From: Planctomycetaceae bacterium
Lineage (GTDB): Bacteria > Planctomycetota > Planctomycetia > Planctomycetales > Planctomycetaceae
NCBI GenBank assembly: GCA_021732845.1
Contig: JAKFUF010000084.1
Location: 1-51,385, forward strand
Length of the DNA: 51,385 bases
Reading direction: 5' to 3'
Of this stretch, positions 23,401-31,599 are shown in pieces (within the stretch, counting starts at the first letter, position 1; every line of letters begins with the position of its first letter). The notes under the pieces were generated by a model. That model did no database searches, had not been told where the DNA came from, and saw only the letters and a list, made by a program, of their open reading frames with translations. A program made the position numbers and the translations under genes.

Positions 23401-25045
23401 CCGGTTGGTCGGGCTTGAGATCGACCCTGGCCTGGGCGTCAAATTGAATGGTCACCTGGCCAACGCCGAACGGCTCGCCCGCGATCGCCGTGGCTTCGAC
23501 CGTCGCCTTGGGCGACTCCGCGATTCTCAAGGCCCGCAGGGCATACAGCGGATCGTCCAGTTCGGGGGGGACGGGGCGTGGCGGAAGTTCTGGTGCGACT
23601 GCGAGGGGTGGTTGTGCGACCGGCGGCTTTGCAGCATTAGCAACGGCCGCATCTGCATCAATGCCCCCGATTTCTCCACCCAGGGGCGCATTCTCCGCCA
23701 CGGCTGCGATGGCGGGATTGGGCAGCGTATCAGGCTCCGTGGCTTCGACGACCGCGCTGGCTGCCGCATTCCGTTGGTCCGCCGTTGGCGTGTTCTCTGG
23801 AATTTTCTCCACGACTGGGGATTGCACCATCAACCCAGCCACCACACACGCCAACAGCAGAATCGTGGACGACAGAGTGACGACCACCCGATTCCGTGCG
23901 GCCCAGCGGCTGATGCGCTGGGCGGGACCAATTGAGCGGGCCAGCACTGGTTGGCCAGACCGAAAGCGGCGCAGGTCGCGGGCCAGTTCACCCGCCGAAG
24001 CGTAGCGCTGCCGCTCGTCCTTTTGCAGGCACCGCAGACAGATGCTTTCCAGGTCTTTGGGAATGGAGGCGTTCACCTTCCGCAGTGGCAGTGGATCCTG
24101 TTCACAGACGCGGCGGAGAATTTCCCAGGGGGTCTCACCTTGGAAGGGAGCCACGCCGGTCAGCAGTTCGTAAAGGATCACGCCGATGGAAAACACGTCG
24201 CTGGCGGGGCCGACAGTCTTTTGGCGGGCCGACGCCTGTTCGGGGGACATGTAGCCGGCGGTTCCCAGAATCTGTCCGGTTTCGGACATGGTGCCGGTGA
24301 CATCCATCTGTTTGGCGAGGCCGAAATCTGTGATCCGCACGCAGTCGTTGGCGTCCAACATGACGTTGGCCGGCTTCAAGTCGCGGTGCAGGACGCCACG
24401 GCGGTGCGCGTAATGGATCGCGGTGGCGATGGTTTCGGTGTAGCGGGCCGCCTGCTCGGCGGGCAGTGGCTTGCCGCCAGCAACCTCTTCCAGCGTCCGG
24501 CCTTCGACGAACTCCATCGAGTAGAAATGCAGCCCTTGGGCTTCGCCAAACTCGTAGATGCGAACGATGTTCTTGTGCTGTAGGCGGGCCGCCGCTTCGG
24601 CTTCATTTTGCAGCCGCCGGATTGCCTCTGGCGTGCTGAGGGCCGGGTCGCGAATCATTTTCAGCGCGACAATCCGTCGCAGGTTCGCCTGCCGGGCTTT
24701 GTAGACGATTCCCATACCGCCGCGGGCGACCAGCGACAGCACCTCGTACTGGCCCACGGTCCCCAGCACGCCCGGCTTGGTGGAGGGGCTGAAGCCATGC
24801 GGCCAGGCCCGACCGTCGGCGGGAACGTCAACCTGAGTGCCGCCCTGATACGGCAGCGTCATCCGCAGTGCGTTTTCGAGCGGGTGGTCTTCGAGAAAGT
24901 TCCCAGCGTTGTCATGCAACTGCAGCAGCCGCTCGACCTGGAGCTGAAGCTGTGGGTCCTGGTCGCAGGCTTCCTTCACAAACTTTCTGCGTGCACCCTC
25001 ATCCCCCTGAGCGATCGCCTGCGCAAAAATCGATTCTTCGTTCAT
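20468..25045 (-). CDS. Ser/Thr protein kinase with ~1100-aa extracytoplasmic region
   Basis: A 1525-aa protein. Residues about 100-370 form a PknB-like kinase: Gly-rich loop ARGGMGIVYKA, Lys129 in ALKM, catalytic HRDLKPANV (220-228), DFG (240-242) and SPEQ in the P+1 region. A Trp/Arg-rich segment precedes one membrane helix (about 386-408). Beyond it lie a Pro/Ala-rich linker (about 410-510) and nearly 1000 residues with no family I recognise, including a probable large globular domain (LVPNIPVFIYMSDPFF; ARALAALELVQMARWAAI). The kinase side is cytoplasmic and the C-terminal part probably periplasmic, as in sensor kinases. An N-terminal segment (1-60) resembles the leader common to planctomycete kinases. 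Confidence 0.93.
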   Translation of the reverse strand: MNEESIFAQAIAQGDEGARRKFVKEACDQDPQLQLQVERLLQLHDNAGNFLEDHPLENALRMTLPYQGGTQVDVPADGRAWPHGFSPSTKPGVLGTVGQYEVLSLVARGGMGIVYKARQANLRRIVALKMIRDPALSTPEAIRRLQNEAEAAARLQHKNIVRIYEFGEAQGLHFYSMEFVEGRTLEEVAGGKPLPAEQAARYTETIATAIHYAHRRGVLHRDLKPANVMLDANDCVRITDFGLAKQMDVTGTMSETGQILGTAGYMSPEQASARQKTVGPASDVFSIGVILYELLTGVAPFQGETPWEILRRVCEQDPLPLRKVNASIPKDLESICLRCLQKDERQRYASAGELARDLRRFRSGQPVLARSIGPAQRISRWAARNRVVVTLSSTILLLACVVAGLMVQSPVVEKIPENTPTADQRNAAASAVVEATEPDTLPNPAIAAVAENAPLGGEIGGIDADAAVANAAKPPVAQPPLAVAPELPPRPVPPELDDPLYALRALRIAESPKATVEATAIAGEPFGVGQVTIQFDAQARVDLKPDQPVWLTEKSQRVLYPAVEQLRDEQKQLRGVTVRFLFQGTENLNLQATAIGSYTVQVTPDRTRSNATQLSAWWDAYSRPAHDMVGELAGHDMLRNYLKLMLARRLKLTLPDQSTALASPVPMLLDGNSDFARLAHELLGTSSIRVAMQKEVLLDVPERREKASFPLPPPLTLPSVTIPNFKPDLVEALAGHVPEECIYVRFQTLADWKWFRGTLSDWGGNLTTFVAQRGLDQGIQRRLERQLALNEETAAELFSNDAIAEFALVAGDTFYNEGAAFGMLFRANDSAALQASIERQRRSAARGTPQARLTTEKIAGRDVSFLGTADNSIRSFHAVDGDKHFVTTSRHLVERFFEAGAGEGSLAKLKAFQYARSKFPLVPNIPVFIYMSDPFFANFLSPQYRIEMTRRARALAALELVQMARWAAIAERRPYETTQDLIAAGLLPESVQFRAEGGELLLNNGVPSDSLRGAAGTFLPIPDMQVTGATNSEQVAYKRFNDQYLGVWKKMDPVTIALRHEQREKGGDRLVADVSITPLAQRAFAGSPLMWFPILRATNAGVKAPAGSILHLSAALSLEFFPKGKHPYYAIAGLNESPDAPVAVLKNGILELAHKPQDAIPGLSAYMGINNMQTLVKDLKGVLRPDGDPPEGEYVFDESPFTLTWTRFWDDWIAISPRRDTLEQLTPAPVIEPMERPAQIRFTLAQLQGTRWGELARMGLFVQARHLSAANPCLLHELMQQLHLESDEALPLAEELLRGRLVCPLGGRYVAVSAPGRPAQWVSTAWTTPSLSDINAVPASFETSFLHWFRGLAAETTVDADTLTIHFELNTNPEGAGIQETVAQTEATARKELAKVLEATTTDQRDTAFHAWVNRFQQTALVDNARTALPDLWLRREDNARVRLTALGERADSAELNRLADEHPRTQTAQTIRGWLRERAAEEDWARLAPTLPAEGKERRRLVEEFVAKYAGTETAKRMAADNLR

Positions 25046-25245
25046 GGTGAACCCCGCCGTGAAAGACCAGCCTCACCTTGTATTGCGAAATTCCGTGGAG
25101 GAAACCCTCAGGGATTATTTTCGATTTTCGATTGGTGTTGTGCGGGGCCGCTGGTGGAACTGGGCAATATGATTTCAAATTGGAGGTCTCCGACAAAAGT
25201 CGGGCGTCTCAGTTTCATGTAATCAGCCGCATGCAAGTGGCTCGT

Positions 25246-25938
25246 TCACGGCCGCTTCACCTCGGTCCATGCGATCCGTTTTCCCGGAAACGCGTACGGA
25301 GCCAGTGCGGGGTGCAGCACTTTTCTCCACTCGCCGCCAATCACGCTGTCATACGCCGTTCGCATCTGTTCGGCAGACAGTTCGTGCGGCATGCCGCCCA
25401 CACCGGTACACAGGCTCGAGACGGCCAGGTGCCTGATGGGGCGGTCACTGTTCGCGTTGTGCTTCAACACCGCCATCAGGGCCGCACGCATGGCGAGATA
25501 GGCGTTGATTGTTGAAGCCACGTTGCCGGGTATGCGCATCGTGGGAGCCACGACGATGAACGGCCAGCGGCGCGTGGCCAGTGTGACCACAAGGGCCGAT
25601 CCCACCGGCAGTTCGCCGAACCAATGTTCCGCCATGGCCACGACAACCGCCGCTTGAGCCTTCCCCTCATGGAAGTCGTCAATCGCCTTGTCGATGCCCC
25701 CACCCATGTCGCCAAAACTGTTCGCTGGGCTGACAATCGCCTCGCAGTCCAGGTTGAGCAGGTTCCCCTCCACCACCTCGACTTCATTGACGCCCGCGAA
25801 GGCCCGCGCCAGGGCGTCGGCCCGCTCGAAATGCGTGTCGCCGAAAGTGATCCGTAGATCAGTCTTGGAGGGTGTTCCAAAGGATTTGAGGGTCTTCACG
25901 CGCCACCGCCGTGCCAATCGTGTCAGGAATGCAAACAT
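25246..25938 (-). CDS. Macro-domain protein
   Basis: A 230-aa protein from the ATG at 25938 (the longer frame from 26067 begins with low-quality sequence). The macro-domain ligand loop is clear: EVVEGNLLNLDCEAIVSPANSFGDMGGGIDKAI, beginning at about residue 50 and covering the ADP-ribose-binding Asn and the Gly-rich loop. A second loop follows: SSLCTGVGGMPHEL. The first 35 residues are basic (TRLARRWRVKTLKS). Macro domains bind or hydrolyse ADP-ribose and related nucleotides. No ADP-ribosyltransferase is adjacent, so the target is unknown. It lies downstream of a small anchored protein on the same strand, 43 nt apart. Confidence 0.88.
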   Translation of the reverse strand: MFAFLTRLARRWRVKTLKSFGTPSKTDLRITFGDTHFERADALARAFAGVNEVEVVEGNLLNLDCEAIVSPANSFGDMGGGIDKAIDDFHEGKAQAAVVVAMAEHWFGELPVGSALVVTLATRRWPFIVVAPTMRIPGNVASTINAYLAMRAALMAVLKHNANSDRPIRHLAVSSLCTGVGGMPHELSAEQMRTAYDSVIGGEWRKVLHPALAPYAFPGKRIAWTEVKRP

Positions 25939-25981
25939 CTGGAAGCGCTCTGCCAATCGGTAACGGTGCTGGTGACTCCCC

Positions 25982-26431
25982 TCACTGCATGCGAATCCAT
26001 CGCATGATGAATGGCTCCACGGATTCTGAACCCTTTTCCTCGTAGAGCCTGAGCTGCCTGGCAACATGGGAGTTCGAACTCATCGCCCAGTTCCACCGAT
26101 CATCTGCAAGATGGCTGGAAACGATCTCGGCCCTCTGGGGGTGCTTGGACCTGACGGCACTCACCATGCCTTCCGCGACTAATGATGCGTCCTTCTCTTC
26201 GAGCAGGCGCTCGGTGACATACGAAATACTGACTGCATTTTGAACGAGTTTGTCGACACGGGTGGCTCCGCGATCAGCCCAACCCATCTCCCCCTCCCAG
26301 ATTTCGAACCGCACAAAAATCATGTGGGCCTCGTATTGGAGGTATGGCGCGCAAAGGAACAGGACCGCACCAAGCAGGCACCCGGCAGCCACGCAGAGGG
26401 AGAAGATCCTGCGATTGCGAGTCATTGGCAT
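25982..26431 (-). CDS. Small membrane-anchored hypothetical protein
   Basis: A 149-aa protein with an N-terminal membrane segment (IFSLCVAAGCLLGAVLFLC, about 9-27). The rest is a soluble domain with no motif I know (VSISYVTERLLEEKDASLV, AVRSKHPQRAEIVSSHL). Coding is supported by a coherent hydrophobic start, balanced composition and same-strand position just upstream of the macro-domain gene. Possibly co-transcribed with it. Confidence 0.6.
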   Translation of the reverse strand: MPMTRNRRIFSLCVAAGCLLGAVLFLCAPYLQYEAHMIFVRFEIWEGEMGWADRGATRVDKLVQNAVSISYVTERLLEEKDASLVAEGMVSAVRSKHPQRAEIVSSHLADDRWNWAMSSNSHVARQLRLYEEKGSESVEPFIMRWIRMQ

Positions 26432-26928
26432 GGTCCTCGCTTTGGCCCAAATGAGTCAGCGGGTGGACGGAATCCTGGCGGCGTCTGCCGGTCAGGATCG
26501 GTATCACACCAGATCCTTCCCACCCTGTAAATCTCATCCCTGCTCGGCTGACAACGCAGCTTCTGGGAATAAGACTGAATCTCAAATCCTTGGCTTGCAA
26601 CAAAGTCGACTCCGTCATTATCAAGGAATCTCAGATCTCAAATCTCAGATTTCATAAGTTGGTGTGGAGGATGAGTGACCCGGGAATTGCAGCGAAGAAA
26701 CGTTGGCGGAAATTCTGTGAAATTTGAGATCTGACATATCTGAGATTTGAGATCCTGTTTCTGTCAGGCTGCAGTTAAACTGCGCTTGAGCCGACATCGG
26801 GGTTGCGTTACCATCCCAACGCGCTCGACGGCTTGCAGGCAGTGCCGGGCTGTGTGGAATGATTCCTCGCAGCGACAGTGTTGGCGTCGGGTCGCGTTCC
26901 GGTTTCTCAACCGGAGCATAAGGACAAC
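26432..26928. other. Intergenic region with inverted repeats
   Basis: A 497-nt divergent spacer. It contains a perfect 17-nt inverted repeat (26634-26650 and 26738-26754) built from ATCTCAAATCTC-like units and should hold the promoters of both flanking genes; no convincing hexamers were identified. No gene is supported. Confidence 0.5.
26634..26754. repeat. 17-nt perfect inverted repeat of low-complexity units
   Basis: GATCTCAAATCTCAGAT at 26634-26650 is exactly reverse-complemented at 26738-26754, with 87 nt between. Extra degenerate copies of the same unit flank both arms. Confidence 0.75.
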
Positions 26929-27753
26929 ATGGAGGTTGACCGCATGCGCGGTGCCGGAGGCCCGTTGGGCCTGCTTTTGATGGTCGCCCCGTTGATTGCG
27001 ATTCCTGTCTTCGCCACCGTGGGTATTCCGCAGTTCGCGCCTGTGGCCGCCTCTTCCTTTGGTGACGAGGACGTGGCCCCCGTCTCGCCGTGGGGACCGA
27101 CCGAAGCCGAAGCCACGCCCGCGCCGCAACGACCTGCGGACGATTTGTTTGCCCCCGTTTCCAATCCAGCCACTGCCGCCGCTACAGGCAAGGACAACCT
27201 CGACTCCCGCCCCAATCTGCTCGACGACGCTCCTCCGCCGTTGATCCCTCCCAAGCGAAACTTGCGGAGGGGTGGTGACCAGGACGAAGGGCTGGATGGC
27301 TGGGAGGAGGTGTCACTGGAGTCACCCGAACCTCGCAATTTGCCCCCCGCTGCCAGCCAGCCAGGCAAGAAGCTGCCGGCCGAAGAAGTTGCGGAAGAGA
27401 CCGGGAGCGACGGGTTTACCACGGGACTGCTAGAGCCGGAAGCCACGGGTGGCGGCAGCCTGCGTGGGAAGATGGCCGATGGCCGCAACCGTCCGCAGCG
27501 CGAACGCCCAACCGAATTTGGCGACGAAGAATTCAACTGGGACATCGCCGCCGAACGGCTGAAGAAATTGGGCATCGAGAGCTATCACCTGGTGGCGATC
27601 ACCGCTGAGAAGCGCTTCTCGTTCACCTGCTCGGTCACCAACCCGTCCAATCCCCAGGTCACCCGCAAGTTCATCGCCACCGCCGACGGCCCGCTGCTCG
27701 CCGTCCAGAAGGCGATTCAGCAGATTGACGACTGGCAGACCCAGAGCCCCTGA
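26929..27753 (+). CDS. Exported or anchored proline-rich hypothetical protein
   Basis: 274 aa from ATG 26929, preceded by AAGGA at good spacing. An N-terminal hydrophobic stretch (GGPLGLLLMVAPLIAIPVFATVG) acts as signal or anchor. The middle (about 40-185) is Pro/Ala/Glu-rich and disordered. The last 85 residues form a compact domain (FNWDIAAERLKKLGIESYHL, FSFTCSVTNPSNP, ATADGPLLAVQKAIQQID) of planctomycete type with no assigned function. Confidence 0.75.
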   Translation: MEVDRMRGAGGPLGLLLMVAPLIAIPVFATVGIPQFAPVAASSFGDEDVAPVSPWGPTEAEATPAPQRPADDLFAPVSNPATAAATGKDNLDSRPNLLDDAPPPLIPPKRNLRRGGDQDEGLDGWEEVSLESPEPRNLPPAASQPGKKLPAEEVAEETGSDGFTTGLLEPEATGGGSLRGKMADGRNRPQRERPTEFGDEEFNWDIAAERLKKLGIESYHLVAITAEKRFSFTCSVTNPSNPQVTRKFIATADGPLLAVQKAIQQIDDWQTQSP

Positions 27754-27760
27754 GGGGGAG

Positions 27761-27801
27761 TGACGCAATGACGCAATGACCAATGTCCCAATGACCAATG
27801 G
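27761..27801. repeat. Short tandem repeat of TGACGCAA/TGACCAA units
   Basis: Five consecutive 7-8 nt units (TGACGCAA twice, then TGACCAA, TGTCCCAA, TGACCAA) lie just after the stop of the preceding gene. Simple-sequence repeat with no further feature visible. Confidence 0.6.
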
Positions 27802-27961
27802 GATGTCAGACTTTTAGCGTCTTGCGTGCCCGAAAAAAGCCACCCTCTTCATCCATCAAAGGCCAGGAGTATCTGTGAAATTTGAAGTCTGAAAATTGAA
27901 ATTATTTGGTGCATATTCCCGCCAACAATGACTTGCCGGGCACAGCGGAGAACGAGCCACG

Positions 27962-28663
27962 ATGTCCGGAATGCAGTCCGTGGGGATGATGCTGGGGTTT
28001 CGGCCACCCGCGCCGGCCATTTCCAGCGGAGGGAACGAGCAGCAGCGGCAGTTCTGGCGCCGTGGTGCCGAGGCGGAGGCGGAAGCTGCCGCCCCGGCGG
28101 CGGTCATCCGCCGTTCTCCCCAGATGGCGCGGCTGGAAGCGGTGTTGCTGGTCAGCAATGCGGCGCTGCCCGCCCGAAAGCTTGCCCAGCTCGCCTCGCT
28201 GGCCGATGCCACCGAATGCCGGACACTCATCAACCGGCTGAACGATGCCTATGACCGTGGCGGCACGGCGTTTCGCGTCGAACGCGTGGCAGCCGGTTAC
28301 CGGCTGCTCACGCGTCCCGCCTTCTCCCTGTGGCTCGGAAAGCTGCATCAGCGCGAGGCGACCGTCAAACTCTCGCCCCCCGCGCTCGAAACGCTGACCG
28401 TCATCGCCTACCGTCAGCCACTGACACGGGCCGACATCGAAGCGGTGCGCGGGGTCCAGTCCGCCGAAATGCTGAAGCAGCTTATGGACCGCGGCCTGGT
28501 GCGGATCGCCGGCGAGGACGATTCGCTGGGACGCCCGTTTCTCTACGAAACGACGCGCAAATTTCTTGAAATGTTTGGTCTCAAGGAACTGGAGGATCTG
28601 CCGCTGGCCGAAAAACTGCGGCACTCCTCCAAACGGCCTGCCGAGCTGAAGCAGGCGGGGTAG
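27962..28663 (+). CDS. scpB: Segregation and condensation protein ScpB
   Basis: A 233-aa ScpB, the winged-helix kleisin partner of the SMC-ScpAB condensin that compacts and segregates chromosomes. Family segments: ARLEAVLLVSNAALPARKLA (about 56-75), FRVERVAAGYRLLTRP, LETLTVIAYRQPLTRADIEAVRGV and GRPFLYETTRKFLEMFGL. The first 50 residues are an extra Gln/Ala-rich leader; an internal ATG could give a shorter form. scpA is not in the window. It converges with rluB, with a hairpin between. Confidence 0.93.
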   Translation: MSGMQSVGMMLGFRPPAPAISSGGNEQQRQFWRRGAEAEAEAAAPAAVIRRSPQMARLEAVLLVSNAALPARKLAQLASLADATECRTLINRLNDAYDRGGTAFRVERVAAGYRLLTRPAFSLWLGKLHQREATVKLSPPALETLTVIAYRQPLTRADIEAVRGVQSAEMLKQLMDRGLVRIAGEDDSLGRPFLYETTRKFLEMFGLKELEDLPLAEKLRHSSKRPAELKQAG

Positions 28664-28671
28664 ACGCTCGT

Positions 28672-28696
28672 GGTGTGTGGCGCTTCGCTGCACACC
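28672..28696. terminator. Hairpin between convergent scpB and rluB
   Basis: GGTGTG (28672-28677) pairs with CACACC (28691-28696), with an inner GCG/CGC pairing and a short loop. It lies in the 40-nt gap between two convergent stops, so a bidirectional terminator is likely; no T-run is present. Confidence 0.4.
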
Positions 28697-28703
28697 CTAC
28701 GAT

Positions 28704-30209
28704 CTACGCCCGTGGCCGGCGTGGTTTGCCCTTGCCAGTTTTTCCTGCGGCCTTTGCCGCAGGCCGGCGGGCTGCGGGATGAGCACCAGGCTTTCGACCG
28801 CTTGCGGGCTCGCCGTCGAAATCGTCGTCGGTCCGAGTCTTGGGAGCCACGGTTCCTGTTGCCAAGTCGCGTCGTGGCGGCCGTCGAACGGCTCGCGCCT
28901 GTCCGTTGGGTTTGCGTGAGGTGGGACGTCCCGGCCGTGCGGAGCCTTCACGTGCTGGCTTGCGCTGACGTGGGCCTGCCGATGCGGCGGACGACGAACT
29001 GCCCGCTGACCGGGTCGACGCCCCTTTGCGCATCGCTGGATGCACGGATGGCGTCTGCTCGCCCGAGAAATCGTCGTTTGTGTTCAGCTCCGGCCGTGAC
29101 TGGCGTGCGCCCGCGCCCGCCCCCTGGCCGCGTCGGACAGGTCTCTCGGCCACCTCTGAACGGTCGGAGGGTTTCTTTGCCGGGGAGGGCCTGCCGGCAG
29201 CCTTGGCCGCGGCTGCCGCACGAGCGCCTGTCGCCCGGTTGAGGGCTGTCCGCGCTTTGCCGCGCGTCCCTCCCGCGCCGCGATCACGGCGGGTTGCAGC
29301 CTCGCGGGCTTCCTTCCGGTCATCAGCCGCCTTTCGGGCGGCCGAGACTTCAACGGTGCCCCGCGTGCCCCGTTTCCGCGCGGACTTCCGCTTGCCGCTG
29401 CCCACTTCTTCAATCAAGTCGTGCAGTTCACCCAGCTCGAAATTCGACAGCGGGCGATAAGCCCCGATGGGCAGATCGCCCAACTTGAGCGGACCGAGGG
29501 CGATCCGGTTCAGCCGCTGCACCTTGTGGCCCAGCTTGGCCATCAATCGGCGGATTTCGCGGTTCTGTCCTTCCGTCAGCACGATGTCGAGAATCGACGC
29601 CGTCCCCGCCGCCTTCTTCAACTCCACATCGGCGACGCGAAACACACCCTCGGCGAAGTACATTCCTTCCTTGAGTTTCTTCAGAATCTCGCGGTCGGGC
29701 ACCCCCTGCACTTGGACGCGGTAGACCTTCCGCACGCTGAAGCGGGGATGTGCCAGCCGGTGGGCCATCTCGCCATCGTTGGTCACCAGCAGCAGCCCCT
29801 GGCTGTTTTCATCCAGCCGGCCCACCGTGAACAGCAGCTCTTTTTGCTTGGGGATCAGGTCAACAGCACGGGGCCGGCCAATCGGGTCGCGGTTCGTGCA
29901 GAGGTACCCCATCGGCTTGTTGAGGATGTAGTACACCCGCCGGCCCAGGCGGACACGCTCGCCGTCGAGTTTGACGTGATGCGTGCGTTCGACGCGGAAG
30001 CCCAGTTCCGTGACAGTCTTGCCGCCAACGGTCACGCGTCCGTCCTGAATGAACTCCTCGCATTTGCGGCGGGGGCCGCAGCCGGCCATCGCCAGAAACC
30101 GCTGCAGGCGGATCCCCTTGTCGACAGTGGGCGTGGCTTCGACAGGAATCTGGAGTTCGTCCGGCTCCCGGTCGTCATCCATCGGGGAGTCCGGAGATTC
30201 AGCGTTCAT
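28704..30209 (-). CDS. rluB: RluB-type pseudouridine synthase with long basic tail
   Basis: Isomerises uridine in rRNA (RluB/RsuA family; large-subunit specificity is inferred). S4 domain at about 33-80 (RLQRFLAMAGCGPRRKCEEFI), then the catalytic domain with GRLDENSQGLL (Asp133), NKPMGYLCTN, VYRVQVQG and GQNREIRRLMAKLG. The enzyme would be complete at about residue 270; the remaining 230 residues are an Ala/Arg/Lys/Pro-rich, low-complexity tail that may bind RNA. A GGAAG site before ATG 30209 lies at the end of the upstream gene, 4 nt away, so the two are co-transcribed. Confidence 0.92.
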   Translation of the reverse strand: MNAESPDSPMDDDREPDELQIPVEATPTVDKGIRLQRFLAMAGCGPRRKCEEFIQDGRVTVGGKTVTELGFRVERTHHVKLDGERVRLGRRVYYILNKPMGYLCTNRDPIGRPRAVDLIPKQKELLFTVGRLDENSQGLLLVTNDGEMAHRLAHPRFSVRKVYRVQVQGVPDREILKKLKEGMYFAEGVFRVADVELKKAAGTASILDIVLTEGQNREIRRLMAKLGHKVQRLNRIALGPLKLGDLPIGAYRPLSNFELGELHDLIEEVGSGKRKSARKRGTRGTVEVSAARKAADDRKEAREAATRRDRGAGGTRGKARTALNRATGARAAAAAKAAGRPSPAKKPSDRSEVAERPVRRGQGAGAGARQSRPELNTNDDFSGEQTPSVHPAMRKGASTRSAGSSSSAASAGPRQRKPAREGSARPGRPTSRKPNGQARAVRRPPRRDLATGTVAPKTRTDDDFDGEPASGRKPGAHPAARRPAAKAAGKTGKGKPRRPRA

Positions 30210-30213
30210 GAGA

Positions 30214-31101
30214 TTACTTCCGCGGCGCGCGCTCTGACTGATTACGTTCCGCGAGGGCTTCGTAATAGCGTTGCACCAGCTCCGAGTATTTGGGGAGATA
30301 TTTTTCGTTGTAAACGTTCTGCAATTGAGCCCGCCAGTGCGGGGGCAGGTGGCCCCACACGTCCTGGGCCAGCTTGCGGCGGCGAGCCTCTTCGGCCTCC
30401 GCCATTTTTCGTTTTTCCTGGCTCTCGGTTGATTCGGCGTTCTCTTTGTCCTGAGCCTCGCCCTGTTGGGGTTTCTGAGCCACGGGTTGCGGCTGTGGCT
30501 TGGCTTGGGCCTGGCCTTGTTGCCTTTGCTGCTTTTGTTTTTGCTTCATGGCCATGTCGCGGAGCCGCTGCGAGGCCGATTTCTTCTGCTGCTGATTCTG
30601 CTTTGAGTTGGAGGAACTGGACGAACTCGAAGAGCTGGAGGAACTTGGCGGGTTCTGCAACTCCTTGATCAACTGGTCGAGATTCTTGACGACCTGTTCC
30701 TGCAGCTTGCGTGTTTCGGCTCCTGGTTTCTCTCCTTCGATCAACTGTTGCGCCTGCCGCATCTCTTGAATGGCATCTTCGAGCGGATCGCTGTCCGACG
30801 CATTGGGATCGAGTCCCTTGAGGTCGCCATCGTCGCCTTTGTCGTCCGCAGCCGGCATTGGATCCGGTTTTGAATCATCCGTTGCCGGCTTCTCAGCGGC
30901 ATCCTTGTCCGGCTCTTTGGCGGGAGCCGCTGGCTTGTCCTTCTTCAATTCCAGCGGTTCGTCAGCGTCGGGTTGTCCTTCCGGTTTGACGTCGGTTTGC
31001 ACCTCTGCCGGGTTGGGTTCGGCGGGAGGCATATCCTCAGCCTGCGCCGGAACTGCCAGCAACAAGACTCCCAGCATCCCCCAAAACCGTGACCGGTGCA
31101 T
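30214..31101 (-). CDS. Secreted low-complexity protein, Ser/Gln-rich
   Basis: 295 aa from the ATG at 31101 (ATG 31128 is also possible). A signal peptide (FWGMLGVLLLAVPAQA) precedes an acidic Pro/Asp/Lys-rich region. A helical segment (EDAIQEMRQAQQLIEGEKPGA) is followed by a run of about 12 serines and a Gln/Lys-rich stretch. The last 45 residues are a conserved-looking module (DVWGHLPPHWRAQLQNVYN, LPKYSELVQRYYEALAE) that I associate with planctomycete secreted proteins. Function unknown. It sits directly upstream of rluB. Confidence 0.75.
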   Translation of the reverse strand: MHRSRFWGMLGVLLLAVPAQAEDMPPAEPNPAEVQTDVKPEGQPDADEPLELKKDKPAAPAKEPDKDAAEKPATDDSKPDPMPAADDKGDDGDLKGLDPNASDSDPLEDAIQEMRQAQQLIEGEKPGAETRKLQEQVVKNLDQLIKELQNPPSSSSSSSSSSSSNSKQNQQQKKSASQRLRDMAMKQKQKQQRQQGQAQAKPQPQPVAQKPQQGEAQDKENAESTESQEKRKMAEAEEARRRKLAQDVWGHLPPHWRAQLQNVYNEKYLPKYSELVQRYYEALAERNQSERAPRK

Positions 31102-31207
31102 GGCGAAAACCCTGGTTAAACCCCGCATGATTCTGGGACACCGACAGTGGATCCAAAGCGAGCGCGAGCCAGTGGATCCACGACAGGTGTCTCGGGATCA
31201 TGCAAAA

Positions 31208-31477
31208 CTAAAACGGCGGCTGAAACCCCATGACTTGGAAGCGGGCCAGGTCAATCACATCCGTGATCTTGATGGCGGCGATGGCATCGTAAGCCACCAT
31301 TACCTTTCTCGCTCCAATCGTATCCGGTTTGTCCCGTTCGAGCAGCACAATTCCGCCCGAAATGAGAAATCCAGAGAACGCGATATTTTCCTGAAACTGG
31401 GTGATCACCACCCCCCGGCGGGGGATGCTCTCGGGCCAGTTTTCAAACACTCCACGCCAGGATTCGCCTGCGGTCAT
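31208..31477 (-). CDS. Small conserved-looking hypothetical protein
   Basis: An 89-aa cytoplasmic protein. The start at 31477 is chosen because of a GGAGGGGC ribosome site just upstream; the frame is open to 31531. It is beta-rich (GVVITQFQENIAFSGFLISG, GGIVLLERDKPD, VAYDAIAAIKITDVIDLARF). No family was recognised. It lies between the peroxiredoxin gene and the secreted Ser-rich gene on the same strand. Confidence 0.65.
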   Translation of the reverse strand: MTAGESWRGVFENWPESIPRRGVVITQFQENIAFSGFLISGGIVLLERDKPDTIGARKVMVAYDAIAAIKITDVIDLARFQVMGFQPPF

Positions 31478-31515
31478 CTTGCCCCTCCAATGGAAATCGG
31501 ATCCAACACGCCACA

Positions 31516-31588
31516 AAATGACAAATGACAAACCACCGCTCCGTGTTCAACAAACATCGACGAGCGGCCACTTTGTCATTTGTCATTT
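31516..31588. repeat. 17-nt perfect inverted repeat of AAATGAC units
   Basis: AAATGACAAATGACAAA (31516-31532) is exactly reverse-complemented at 31572-31588 with a 39-nt loop. It lies just after the peroxiredoxin gene on the minus strand. A/T-rich stem; it could act as an mRNA end structure. Confidence 0.7.
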
Positions 31589-31599
31589 GGATTTCCCCT

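Noticed and set aside
29421-30668. 415-aa plus-strand open frame
   Set aside because: Antisense to rluB and the secreted Ser-rich gene.
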